Positions 1-12,236 of a stretch of 64,000 nt of DNA are shown here, piece by piece. The DNA is taken from NCBI GenBank assembly GCA_947561715.1, contig OX387204.1, positions 563,001 to 627,000 of the forward strand, in the 5' to 3' direction. The notes under the pieces were generated by a model. The model was not told the DNA's origin. It saw nothing but the letters and a program-made list of their open reading frames with translations, and did not search any database. Position 1 is the first letter of the stretch; every line of letters begins with the position of its first letter. This DNA comes from Ascidia mentula (taxonomy: Eukaryota; Chordata; Ascidiacea; Phlebobranchia; Ascidiidae). The translations under genes and the position numbers were made by a program.

Positions 1-113
1 TTCGTCATGACTCTAAGTACCGCAGCAACCAGTTAAGAATGAGATTTAAATGGAGATTGGTAAAAAAAATTTTGAGGCAACTATTCATATATAGGTTTTC
101 TCATGTTCTTTAG

Positions 114-3100
114 TCAAAACAACATTATCAACAACATCAATAGTGGCAACTTCCAGTTCAACCCAACAAGTAACTTGTACAGTAACTGGTTACTCAAACC
201 CACAAGCAAGATGGTTCAGGTAACAATCCTTACCTTGTTATAACAAGTTCTATGAGTTTATCTGTTACAGAGGAACTAACCAAGTTACCACATCATCATC
301 ATCCAACATTTACCAAAGTACCAACATAAATGTTGATTCTTACACTTCTCGATCAATTCTCTACATACAAGGTAGCACTGTAGGAAGTGATGGGGGACAA
401 TATGTGTGTAGAGCAACAAACTGGAATGGTGATGGAAATACTGACAGTACATTAACTGTTAATGGTGAGACAACTGTTATGTCCGTTAATATTGTTCATA
501 CATATAAAAATGTTAGGTCCCTTTCAGAAAAATCTAATAACTTAACTTTTAACTATGTTACAGTTGCCGCAAGCATTCAAACATCTCAATCTTCACATAT
601 TTTTAGAATTGGTGTTAAACAAATATTCACATGTACTTCATATGGTTACCCAATACCTCAAATAACATGGATGAGGTGAGATGTTGATACATGTAGTAGG
701 TGCTCACTTGTTCAAACGCATGGGGAGCCCAAACTTTTGTGAAATGATTTTGTGATCATGTAAAGCAATGTCACAAACTTAGCTGCATTTTTCTATGTAT
801 TTGTGCACACCTAATGACTTTGCTCTAAAAATTTAAACATGTAATTTAAATATTATCTGGACCAAGATTTTTGCATCTCCTCGACAAATCGTATAAAACA
901 AACCGAGCTTTAGGTTTCATTAAAATGTTAAAATTGGTTTAATCACCCATAAGCTTGTTAATAAATCTGTTGGTGTTTTTTAGAAATGGGGCCAGTGTAA
1001 GTTCCAGTGGAAATATTCACCAAACATCACAAGTAACAACATTATCACAAAATAAAGTAGAAAGAAAACTTTATGTTACACTTCAAGATATTAGTGAGGC
1101 TGGACAATATACATGTAATGTTTTGAGTAATGTTGCTGTTGGAAGTGATAAAACAAGTAACATACAAGTTCAAGGTGAGTTTTAAAAAAGACATAATTAC
1201 TCATTCATTTATATGCATTTTTTTCTTTTAGTTGCTGCAGACATTACCACAACTCCTGTGTGGGAAGTAACCACAGTTGGTGTGCCAGAAATATTTTCAT
1301 GTACTTCATATGGATTTCCAACACCTCAAATAACATGGCAAAGGTAATTTACTACATTAAAGAAAATAACCGATAATGCACTGTTTTGCCTGGCTACTTG
1401 ATCAATTAGTCCAGAGTCAGTCACATGCTGCATCCCTAAGGCTTTTCAGGTTTAAATCATGTGCACTACTGTCTGAACCACACAAAATTAATACAGTTGT
1501 CCAATTACACTGAGAATTGTGATGCAGTATGTGAAACATTAAATTTTATGTTGTTTCAGGTCATGAATAACTACTGTATTGGTTGTTGTCATTTATGATG
1601 TGGTCCTTATTTTCTTGAGCATATGCTATTTATTGTTTTATCAGAAATCTTTTTTTATTTTGAAATACTGATCAACAATAATAAAATAAAAATTAATTGC
1701 AAATGAGAATATTTTTGCCATTTTTAGAAGTGAAAATCATGTTAGTACCCATGGAAAAAAAGCAGAATATCATTTTGCAAGAAATGAAACTGCTCTTACA
1801 CCATGTTACATAACAGTTCTTTTCATGTAGAAATGGAGCCATTGTCAGTTCCAGTGGAAATATTCTCCAAACATCACAAGTAACAACATCATCACAAAAC
1901 AAAGTAGAAAGAAAACTTTATGTCACACTTGAAGATATTAGTGAGGCTGGACAATATACATGTAAAGTTTCAAGTAATGTTGCTGGTGGAAGCAAAACAA
2001 GCAACATACAAGTTCAAGGTAGGATTAGAAAGATTTAAAAATTACTATCTATCCATATTGTCAACATAATTTTGTCAGTTGCTGCAAACATAAGTGCATC
2101 TCCAAATTTTCATGTTTTTGAATCTGCAAGTCAACAAATATTCACATGTACTTCATATGGTTATCCCACACCTCAAATAATATGGATGAGGTATGAAAAA
2201 TTGAAACAAACTGTGCATATTTTAAATCTGTTTTGTTTTAAGGAATAAAGTCACTGTTCATAGCAGTGGAAACAATTACCAAACATCACAAGTAATAACA
2301 TCATCACAATACAAAGTAGAAAGAAAACTTTATGTTACACTGCAAGATATTAGTGAGGCTGGACAATATACATGTAGAGTTTCAAGTAATATTGCTGGTG
2401 GAAGTGATAAAACAAGTAATGTACATGTCATCGGTTAGTACTTTTTGGTTATAGTTGGAATTGCTCCATCCTAAAGGAACTAATACTTTTTCAGCACCAG
2501 CATACCTTAAAACATTTCCATTATTACAAGTTTTCACTGATAAGGCAACAAGTATATTCACATGCATCTTCTTCGGATATCCTGCATACAATGTAACATG
2601 GACAAGGTTATTACTTTGCTATCTTTTGGGATTTTAGTTGCTTTCTACAAAATTTTCTTCCTTGTTTTGTAAGAAATGGAATTCCAGTTAGTTCAACATC
2701 AGGTAACAATGTCCACCAAACAAAATCTGAATACATTGGAACAACTGTTGTCAGAAAACTTTTGGTTGCATTAAAACATGTTAATGAAGCTGGAAATTAT
2801 ACATGTATTACACAAGGAGCAAGTCTTAGCAGTAACATACAAGTGCAGGGTAATAAAATATGTTTATTTTATTTTGAAAAGTAAAAATGTCAACAAATAT
2901 GTCCCCAGTTGCTGCAAACATCAGCACATTCCCATCTTCACATGTTTTTACTCCTGGAGACAAACAAATATTCACATGCACATCATATGGTTTCCCTATA
3001 CCTCAAATATCATGGTTTAGGTTTGTTAACAATACTAGACAGATATACATAGATGCTTGCTTATTTGTAGCCAATAACACTTTTCAATTTAAAATTTTTG

Positions 3101-4560
3101 TCAACTTACGTATATTTGCTATGCTCTATATGTTAAACAGTAACTCACATTACTATGTACTTCCTATTAAGTGTGTCATACTTTAGTTTACTTTAAATTT
3201 GTGTGAGGATGTTGTGCAGGTTTTGTTCATTCTATTATGCATTTGTAGAGGTGAAAATAATCTTCGGCAATTGAGTTCTACAAATATTTACCAAAAACCA
3301 CAAGTAGACTCACTTTTACTTAACAAAGCTGAGATAGAACTTGATGTTACATATCAATATATTGAAGATGCAGATATTTATACATGTAAAGTTTCAAGTA
3401 ATGTTGATGGTGGAAGCGATAAAACAAGTTCAATACAATTACAAGGTAGGAAATGTTTTAAGTTTTGCATTGACAGGCCCATGAATGCAAATAATTTTTT
3501 TGTACAAGTAGTCTGGTAATATATACTAAAAAATTTGTGTTCGATGAAATTTAGTTTTTTATTAAGTTCCAACATATATAATAACCACTCCAAAGAGACA
3601 AGTTGTTACCTTTGGAAAACCAACAATATTTGAATGCTCAACATATGGATTTCCAAGGAGAGTTCAAATCTGGTTCAGGTGGGAAATTTGTAAAAACTAA
3701 TTCCTGTAAAGTTGTAATGCGTAATTTATTTAAGAAATGAAAAAAAAGTGAGTCCTAACAACAAAAGTAATATTTATGAAATTTCCTCCCTGGAAAAAAA
3801 ATATGTGAGAAAACTTAACATTACACTCCAACATATTAATGAGAGTGGAAATTACACATGCCAAGTTGGCAGTAACCTTGGTGGTGGATTGACTTTGTAT
3901 GAAAATATTCAAGTTCAAGGTGGGATTGTTTTTTGTATGTAACCTTGTGGGGTTGTAATGTACATTCTTTACTACATTAGTTGCTGCAAACATCTCGATT
4001 TCAACACACAAAATATTGGTTAATGAATACAATGAGGTGTTTACAGTTGATTGTGTTTCTTATGGATTTCCTACACCCACTCTTGACTGGATCAGGTAAC
4101 TTCCTAATTTAAGCAAAGGTTTTTATACTTAGTAACATTCTTCACACGTTCCTTTGTATGGTAATTACACTTTGTGTATGGTAATTGTTTGTTGCATGTT
4201 TTATCATTTAATCAACTTCGTCTACATCCACAATATTTTTGGAAACATAGCTGGAAAGGACCAATTGCATTGTTTTTTTATGTTTGACTTGTGTTTCCAT
4301 AGTTAATTTAGCTACAATCATTTGTCCTGTATTATTTTACAAAATATAAATCTTCTTTTCAACTTAATTTTTATAGAAATGGTGTTGTATCAAACACAAT
4401 TTCATCACCTGTTCATCAAACAACATCCACTACTGGAAGTTACAAATCAACATCAACACTGACTTTAACACAAATAGATTCTTCTCGAGCTGGTCAATAT
4501 AAATGCATTGCATCCAATATTCCTGGTGGATTTGGTGTGCAAGAAATACTAGCAGTTAAA
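114..4560 (+). other. Eight tandem Ig-like domains, each encoded by an exon pair
   Basis: Each domain is split in the same place. The first exon ends with the Ig tryptophan in a pattern like PQITW-(M/F/Q)-R. The second starts around R-N-G and carries the second cysteine in D-I-S-E-A-G-Q-Y-T-C. Approximate exon pairs are 114-219/271-464, 564-675/984-1174, 1231-1343/1831-2018, 2079-2190/2242-2433, 2494-2606/2672-2850, 2909-3019/3249-3447, 3566-3678/3735-3920 and about 3980-4096/4376-4560. Domains 2, 3 and 4 are nearly identical at DNA level. The first and last domains are the most diverged. Splice phase is conserved, so pairs can be added or lost without breaking the frame. Confidence 0.85.
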
Positions 4561-7500
4561 TGTAAGCATATTGTCTCACTTTTGTGACTTCCAGGAAACT
4601 GATCATTCTAGTTTATTTTGAACTTGCAGGTTATTTATAGGTTACAAAAAGGAATTATTCAAATGGTTCCTGTACACTAGTTTTGAATATTTAAATATTA
4701 ATTACAAGCCTTTTATTGCAGCAAAGGTGCCAGATGTCATGCAACACAATGGTCAATATTATGTTGTTTACAATGTGTTTCAAAATTATTCTTATGCATT
4801 AAAACAATGTGATGAAAGAGGGGCAAGTTTGGCAAACGAGAATTTTCTGAATAGCTCCCTGTTTAGCCAAGGGATATGGATTAAAGGTTACAAAATAAGC
4901 TAATAAAATTTCATATTTTGAATGTTTTTGCTTTGTTACTATTTTACCATACAAACACAACCAAATACTGAATAGAAAAAATATCTTTTAGGGGATGATC
5001 ATGATTTCAGTGGAAACCATAATTCATCATGTAGAGTTTATATTGGAGTCAACCAAATTATCAATTCAGGGTGTGATGAATTGCATCCATTTGTATGTTT
5101 ATTATCAGGTATATTTACAACGTTTGCATGTGTGTTGGTTACCGACATACTTTGGTGTTCAGGGATTGAGATTATTGAAACAAGCAAGTGTTATTATGAC
5201 AAAGTTGTTGTAAAGTGGAGAGATGGCACAAAATACAATGGAACAATAACTTACACCTTATCTGTGTTTAACTCCAACATGTCAGTTAACATCAGCAAAC
5301 AGATCACACAAAACTCAACATCAAACTATGAATATTCAACATCTGTTGAAAATCTTCCAACTGGCACAAACTTTACAGCAACAGTGAGTGACCGAAGCAT
5401 TAACTTTTGTTAATACACAATTTTATTATTTGTGTTTTAAGGTACAACTGCAATCAACATATTTTAGGTATAAGCCTTCATCAAAAACTACAGCATTTAC
5501 TTCACGATTGTTTCAAAACTTGTATGGTGAAATGGTGTTATCATCATCAGTTTGCAAAGTACAAGTAAACATTCCTTCAGACATACTATCTGCCATAACA
5601 AATACACAGGTGAATTTATATCTGTAGAAGTATTTTGTTGAGATCTCTTTTATAAATTTAAACAATTTAAAGCTTTTCATCCTGAAACACCGAAACAGCA
5701 ACTTGGAAAAGTCTTCGGTCATGTTTGTTCCTTCATCAGCCATAACACATGAAATATATGTTACTGATGTTGAAAGTGTGGAAGCAATTTTACAACTTTC
5801 AACTGTTGATTGTGGAAATTTGGAGTTTAATGTTGAAGGAGATTGTTCCAGACTCGACGGTATTGTGACTAACGAAGTTATTGATAATACTGTATTGTAA
5901 ATTCATGTAAGAAATGTAACAAAATTTTTTTTAATGAATATATATTTGCAAATCAGGACCACAAACCCAGTACTTGGTTATTGGAACATCAACTGCTTTT
6001 TCTGTTTTGTTTCTCCTTATTGTGTTGGCTGGAATTATTTTCATTAGAAAGTAAGAATATTATTGATGCTAACATTTTGTACTTCAATATCATGTTTGCA
6101 GTGTGGTCATAGTATCAACTTGCACTAATTATGAAAATACATGTTTAGAAAACAGTTTCAAACATCATCTGCAAAACAATTTAGTCCTGAAGTAAATGAA
6201 ACAGGTGCAGAAACAAAAATTAATATTAAAGAACTTGAGAATTTTTACCGTGATAGCAAAAATACTGAACACAAAAGAATCACAAAACAATTTCAGGTAA
6301 AACTTCTTATTCTAGCTTTATTGTTTTGAACTTGTTAGGTTGTTGTTTAGAAACTCAAAGAAACTGAAGACATTCCAAACTTTTTTTCCAAATCAGAAGA
6401 AAACCCATATGAAATTTTTTCTGGTATAACCTTTTGATCATGAATATGCATTTTTGGGTCAGTTTAATCAATAAAAAAAATATTTATGCATTTTTTTGCA
6501 GAAACCACAATGTCTGCTAGCAAGGCCACTGGGGATGTTGTTAATTTAACTTTAAAACCAGTAAGATTGTTAATTAGTATAAAGAATGTAAATAGTAATT
6601 AAACAAGATGGCAATTAATAAATTTCACTTTCAATTTTGTATTGAAGAGAAAAGTTGCAATGTCTGAAAAATGGAAAGTTATTGAAAATCCAAATAATGA
6701 AACAATTGCTCAGTTTTGGACAATGGTTTGGTATGATGCTGTTTATGTCATAATAATGTTGGATGATCTTAGTGTTAATAAGCAGGTGGAGGTAAGATGG
6801 AACTTACCTGAATAATTCAACAAACAAATCAACATTATTCTATTTAGGAAAGTTCTTGTGCAAAGTATTGGCCGGAAGTAGATGAAGTTAAACAATACAA
6901 AACAATAAGAGTTCATTGTGACGATATAATTCATCACGGTTATTACGTCATCAGGCATTTTAGTATTGAAGAAAGTCAAGGAGATTATGTATCGGTAGGA
7001 GTTTTAGGTTTAATTGAATGTATTTTACCTATTGTCTGGTTGTCCAGGAGATACGTCACATCAAACAATATCATTTTATGGATTGGCCAGCTTACAGCAC
7101 TCCTACGACATCTAGTGGTGTTGTTCGTCTGATTCGAAAAGTACAAAATCATTTGAAGGAAAGACAATTAGAAAATAAAAAAAACTTACCGATTGTGGTC
7201 CACTCAACGTAAGGATTATGATAGTTTCATTTAACGACTCTCTTGGTCGATAGGTTTTGTGTCTGGGTCTGGAGGACTCATCGGTCCTCTGGGAGACATC
7301 TGGATTTTCTTATTATAATTGTTGCAATTAATAAAAACGTTTGAATTATTTATATTTCGTTTCAGTTAAAAAGAAAAATTTTTAAATGTTGGTTTTGGAG
7401 CTTGGCATGTTTTGTGTGAATAAGATTTAATTTTCTAAATTTTCATAGACGTGGTTGTGGACGTACTGGAACGTTTATCGGACTTGATTATTTGATCAAC

Positions 7501-9359
7501 CAAATGAATGAATCACAAACTATTGATGTTTATCACATGGTCTACCACATGAGGGAGCAAGGGATGGAGATGGTTCAGACTGTGGTAAGTTTTAAGGAAA
7601 CTTCACTAAAATTACTGGCTTTGCAGCCACTGCGTCGCAAACAAGCTGGTCCAACCATTTTTCTTGAAAAAATCAAACCACATTGTTGTCAACCAAATAA
7701 GGTTTCGTTTTTATGTAAGTTTGCATTTAGGCGCAGTACATATTTCTTCACAAAGTAATGGCAGAGATATCAATGTTTGGTGTTACTGATATGAATGTAG
7801 AACAAATCAAGTCTGTCATTGATGGAATAAAGAGGTAACAATACATAACCTCTAGTTTTCGGCAAATATATTTTTGCTTTGATAGAATTTTATTTATTTT
7901 GTTGTTGTTTGTTTTTAGATCTCCGCAACAGAACGCAGTCATAATTCAATTTGAAAAGTTGCAAAGTTTATTGGAGAACGGAAAAATTTTGCCTGTCGAA
8001 CGTGGGGAATCCCGGAATAAAAACATCTGTAAGTACAGAAAGTTTTCATCGTCCAATTATTACACAGCAGTGATAAAGCAACCCTAAGGTGGTGACTCAC
8101 TGTTTTGCAGACGAAACCTTTGCAAAAATTCAAAGCTATGAGAACATGTCGTCCTCTACTGTCAATTATGCATTCAGACTGAAGGTAAACTTTTTCATAA
8201 ATCGTAAATAGATCGAAATTTACTTTCATTAGCACTGAATCTGCACTTTATGCAAAATAAAGCCGAAACGCTTCTTTATACACCTGTATTAAGCTAGAAA
8301 CGCACAAAAAAGATTTGTTGAAATGGAAAAATTTACCACTGTGTTTATGTCGTTACGAAATGTTTATTGCAGAAATACAAAGAAGATGTGATAGTTTACA
8401 ATGGAGTTGGTAAAAATTTTAACGAGTTTTGGAAGTTGGTTTTGAATCACAATGTTGACCTGATCATTTTGCTTGATCATTCCAATGTGAGTGTTTTGTG
8501 CAATGTTCAACCGCGTAGTAATTGATATAAAGGAACTTTCTTAAGGAAAGATTGAACCAATAAAAATTGTGCTATTTACCAAATTTTTGGGCAAATTTAA
8601 TTGAGATTTTAGTGGTACCACAATTGAATTGACAACATGCATATCTTACTAAGCTTCATTTCAGGATCAAGATTTGATTCCAAACGATTTGAATACCAAG
8701 GAACAATATGGAGTAACGTATGTAACCCTGGTAGGTGATGAAGACCCAACTGTTCAAACTGGTTTTTTTGTAGAAAACCAACTCAGCACAAAAAAGGTAA
8801 ACTCCCTCAATCACATCTAATAAAATCAAGATCAAATTTAAAGTGTTGCACAGGTCGAAACACAACTTGTTTGTTTCGCTTCTTGGAATGGAAAATACTC
8901 TTGTGGTTCAAACAAACTCCAGAAATTTGTTGAACTTTTTGAAACACTAAATCGTGAAAAGAAAAATGAAAATATTCTGATTTATTCTAGGTCAGTACTC
9001 TTCTCACTGTTTCAATGAGTTTTGTAACAATTTAAATGATAAATGTAACATCAGAATTGAGCAGATCGATATTTTAACATACATTTTCATATATTTGTAT
9101 TGTATAGTGATGGATTGACAAGATGTGGAGTCTTCTGTTGTTTGTGGAATCTTGTTTCTCGGTTTAAATCAGAGAATATGATTGATATTTTCACAACATT
9201 CAAAGATGTGAAGGAATCACTTCCAAGTTATTTTATTGACATGGTAAGTTTTGGTTGTTGTTATTAAAGTGTTGGAACTTCCTTATTAACTTCTGTTTTT
9301 TTTAGGAAACATACAAGGCTTGTTACCATACGATGGATGGAGTGGTGAAAACAACATGA
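114..9359 (+). CDS. Receptor-type protein tyrosine phosphatase, catalytically dead, Ig/CTLD/FN3 ectodomain (5' end outside window)
   Basis: This is a multi-exon gene whose N-terminus lies before the window. The first exons seen are 114-219 and 271-464. Exons in order encode eight Ig-like domains (to 4560), a C-type-lectin-like domain (4722-5108), an FN3-like segment (from 5163), a further extracellular stretch, one membrane span (5957-6050), a basic juxtamembrane segment (6149-6296) and two PTP domains, ending at TGA 9357-9359. Family landmarks in the first PTP domain include KYWP at 6863-6874, the phosphate-loop remnant GRTGTFIG and a Q-loop-like region. PTP receptors normally dephosphorylate phosphotyrosine at the plasma membrane. 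Here the WPD loop reads WPA and both active-site cysteines are serine, so binding or signalling without catalysis is expected. No stop or frameshift was seen in the exons I followed, which argues against a pseudogene. Ligand and orthologue are unknown. Exon borders between 5441 and 5870 are the least certain. Confidence 0.88.
4722..5108 (+). other. C-type-lectin-like domain exons of the receptor phosphatase
   Basis: Exons 4722-4886 and 4992-5108 join in frame. The first gives Q-C-D-E-R-G-A-S-L-A, the usual first-cysteine signature of C-type-lectin folds, then I-W-I-K-G, which resembles the WIGL core. The second gives D-D-H-D and then three cysteines ending in G-C-D-E-L-H-P-F-V-C, which resembles the closing C..PFICE motif. 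All four canonical cysteines are present. The domain is short for the family, at roughly 95 residues. Calcium and sugar ligand motifs (EPN/QPD, WND) are not visible, so protein binding is more likely than carbohydrate binding. The fold call rests on the motif only. Confidence 0.65.
5163..5869 (+). other. FN3-like and membrane-proximal extracellular segment
   Basis: Exon 5163-5383 encodes a segment with V-V-V-K-W, I-T-Y-T-L-S-V-F and E-N-L-P-T-G-T-N-F-T-A-T. This matches the B-strand tryptophan, the C-strand tyrosine and the L-P-x-G-T-x-Y turn of fibronectin type III domains. The next exon (about 5441-5608) and one ending at 5860 with L-D-G continue the ectodomain; I do not recognise a domain in them. 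Several N-x-S/T sites suggest glycosylation. The exon start near 5700 is uncertain. Confidence 0.55.
5957..6050 (+). other. Transmembrane exon of the receptor phosphatase
   Basis: This single exon encodes about 24 hydrophobic residues (Y-L-V-I-G-T-S ... G-I-I-F-I) followed by R-K-K, the stop-transfer basic residues being completed by the next exon at 6149. This fixes a type I topology, with the Ig/CTLD side outside and the PTP side inside. Confidence 0.85.
6502..7834 (+). other. PTP domain D1 with WPA loop and Cys-to-Ser active site
   Basis: Exons at about 6502-6560, 6648-6792, 6848-6994, 7048-7208, 7449-7584, 7625-7701 and 7731-7834 encode the membrane-proximal phosphatase domain. The loop that carries the general acid aspartate reads M-D-W-P-A (WPA codons 7084-7092). 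The phosphate-binding loop, expected as H-C-x5-R, reads H-S-T-R-G-C-G-R across the intron 7209-7448, with serine codon TCA at 7204-7206. The arginine and the following T-G-T-F are kept. There is a cysteine four residues after the lost one, but it is not in the nucleophile position. Two independent catalytic residues are therefore missing. Confidence 0.85.
7918..9359 (+). other. PTP domain D2, also without catalytic cysteine
   Basis: Exons 7918-8028, about 8111-8185, 8373-8487, 8665-8799, 8854-8990, 9108-9243 and 9304-9359 encode the membrane-distal PTP domain. Recognisable parts are F-W-K-L-V near its start and the degenerate signature I-Y-S-S-D-G-L-T-R-C-G-V-F-C-C-L-W across the intron 8991-9107, where D2 domains normally read H-C-S-D-G-x-G-R-T-G-x-F. 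Histidine, cysteine and the arginine spacing are all altered. D2 domains are often weakly active or inactive and act as regulatory modules. Confidence 0.8.
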
Positions 9360-9560
9360 ATATGCTGTCGTTACCTCCGCAACTACTGTTAAAGCACTCA
9401 CTTATATTATTACGCAGATTTACTGGTGTTGTGTTGTGTTGTGTTGGTCATAAAATTGTTGAGCTTGTGTGATTACAAAACTCATAGTGTGTGAACCCAA
9501 TGAAAGTCTGGTATCTTTTACGACCACAAAAACATTTTAAGAAACTGAGTAGAAGTAGAA

Positions 9561-9566
9561 AATAAA
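9561..9566 (+). terminator. Poly(A) signal AATAAA of the receptor phosphatase gene
   Basis: A canonical AATAAA lies about 200 bases after the stop codon at 9357-9359. The stretch 9360-9690 otherwise holds 3' UTR sequence and no gene that I can see. The satellite array begins shortly after this signal. Confidence 0.6.
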
Positions 9567-12236
9567 GTGTGGACGTTTTCGTCCAATTCAACCACAGATG
9601 TCAGTGAAAATATATTTCCTAATTTTGTTTTACTAACGAATAAACCAAGCGATATGCATTTGTCAGCAGCCCTACTTACAGTTTTAGGTCAATTTTTCAA
9701 AACCGAAAACTTTTCGGATTTCGGCAATCCAGAACATTTCCGGTCACAGGCCGATTTGACTGGAATATTTCGGTTTCAAACCGCTTTGGTGTTTTTTCAA
9801 AAATTGACCGAACATTTCATCTCTCGGATTCCGGTTTGGAGGTTCGAGAGGCTGCTGAAACCGGTTTTAACCTGGAATATTCCGGAGAATTCGGCCTGGA
9901 ACTGGTTATTTTTGTTTTGTCTCGGATTCCGGTTTTAACCGGTTTGGAGGTTCGAGAGGCTGCTGAAACCGGTCCAAACCAGTTTAAACCTGGAATATTC
10001 CGGCGAATTCGGCCAGGAACCGGTTATTTTTGTTTTGGAGAATATCCGGATAAACGGAAAGGGGTGTTTTTTCAAAAATCGAACGAATATTTCATCTCTC
10101 TAATTCCGGTTTCAACCGGTTTGGAGGTTCGAGAGGCTGCTGAAACCGGTCCAAACCAGTTTAAACCTGGAATATTCCGGCGAATTCGGCCAGGAACCGG
10201 TTATTTTTGTTTTGGCGAATATCCGGATAAACGGAAAGGGGTGTTTTTTCAAAAATCGAACGAATATTTCATCTCTCTAATTCCGGTTTCAACCGGTTTG
10301 GAGGTTCGAGAGGCTGCTGAAACCGGCCCAAACCAGTTTAAACCTGGAATATTCCGGCGAATTCGGCCTGGAACCGGTTATTTTTGTTTTGGCCAATATC
10401 CGGAAAAACGGAAAGGGGTTAGCCTTGGGAGTTTTTTCAAAAATCGAACGAATATTTCATATCTCTAATTCCGGTTTCAACCGGTTTGGAGGTTCGAGAG
10501 GCTGCTGAAACCGGCCCAAACCAGTTTAAACCTGGAATATTCCGGCGAATTCGGCCTGGAACCGGTTATTTTTGTTTTGGCCAATATCCGGAAAAACGGA
10601 AAGCCTTGGAGTATTTTTCAAAAATCGAACGAATATTTCATATCTCCAATTCCGGTTTTAACCGGTTTGGAGGTTCGAGAGGCTGCTGAAACCGGCCCAA
10701 ACCAGTTTAAACCTGGAATATTCCGGCGAATTCGGCCTGGAACCGGTTATTTTTGTTTTGGCCAATATCCGGATAAACGGAAAGGGGTTAGCCTTGGAGT
10801 TTTTTCAAAAATCGAACGAATATTTCATCTCTCTAATTCCGGTTTCAACCGGTTTGGAGGTTCGAGAGGCTGCTGAAACCGGCCCAAACCAGTTTAAACC
10901 TGGAATATTCCGGCGAATTCGGCCTGGAACCGGTTATTTTTGTTTTGGCCAATATCCGGAAAAACGGAAAGCCTTGGAGTATTTTTCAAAAATCGAACGA
11001 ATATTTCATATCTCCAATTCCGGTTTTAACCGGTTTGGAGGTTCGAGAGGCTGCTGAAACCGGCCCAAACCAGTTTAAACCTGGAATATTCCGGCGAATT
11101 CAGCCAGGAACCGGTTATTTTTGTTTTGGCGAATATCCGGATAAACGGAAAGGGGTTAGCCTTGGAGTTTTTTCAAAAATCGAACGAATATTTCATCTCT
11201 CTAATTCCGGTTTCAACCGGTTTGGAGGTTCGAGAGGCTGCTGAAACCGGTCCAAACCAGTTTAAACCTGGAATATTCCGGCGAATTCGGCCAGGAACCG
11301 GTTATTTTTGTTTTGGCCAATATCCGGAAAAACGGAAAGCCTTGGAGTATTTTTCAAAAATCGAACGAATATTTCATATCTCCAATTCCGGTTTTAACCG
11401 GTTTGGAGGTTCGAGAGGCTGCTGAAACCGGCCCAAACCAGTTTAAACCTGGAATATTCCGGCGAATTCAGCCAGGAACCGGTTATTTTTGTTTTGGCGA
11501 ATATCCGGATAAACGGAAAGGGGTTAGCCTTGGGAGTTTTTTCAAAAATCGAACGAATATTTCATATCTCCAATTCCGGTTTTAACCGGTTTGGACGTTC
11601 GAGAGGCTGCTGAAACCGGCCCAAACCAGTTTAAACCTGGAATATTCCGGCGAATTCGGCCAGGAACCGGTTATTTTTGTTTTGGCGAATATCCGGATAA
11701 ACGGAAAGGGGTTAGCCTTGGAGTTTTTTCAAAAATCGAACGAATATTTCATCTCTCTAATTCCGGTTTCAACCGGTTTGGAGGTTCGAGAGGCTGCTGA
11801 AACCGGCCCAAACCAGTTTAAACCTGGAATATTCCGGCGAATTCGGCCTGGAACCGGTTATTTTTGTTTTGGCCAATATCCGGAAAAACGGAAAGCCTTG
11901 GAGTATTTTTCAAAAATCGAACGAATATTTCATATCTCCAATTCCGGTTTTAACCGGTTTGGAGGTTCGAGAGGCTGCTGAAACCGGCCCAAACCAGTTT
12001 AAACCTGGAATATTCCGGCGAATTCAGCCAGGAACCGGTTATTTTTGTTTTGGCGAATATCCGGATAAACGGAAAGGGGTTAGCCTTGGTGTTTTTTCAA
12101 AAATCGAACGAATATTTCATGTCTCGGATTCCGGTTTAAACCGGTTTGGAGGTTCGAGAGGCTGCTGAAACCGGCCCAAACCAGTTTAAACCTGGAATAT
12201 TCCGGCGAATTCGGCCAGGAACCGGTTATTTTTGTT

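Noticed and set aside
7201..7470. Sequencing error as the cause of the missing PTP cysteine
   Set aside because: The surrounding residues of the loop are changed too, the WPD aspartate is also lost, and D2 shows the same type of change, so a single error cannot explain it.
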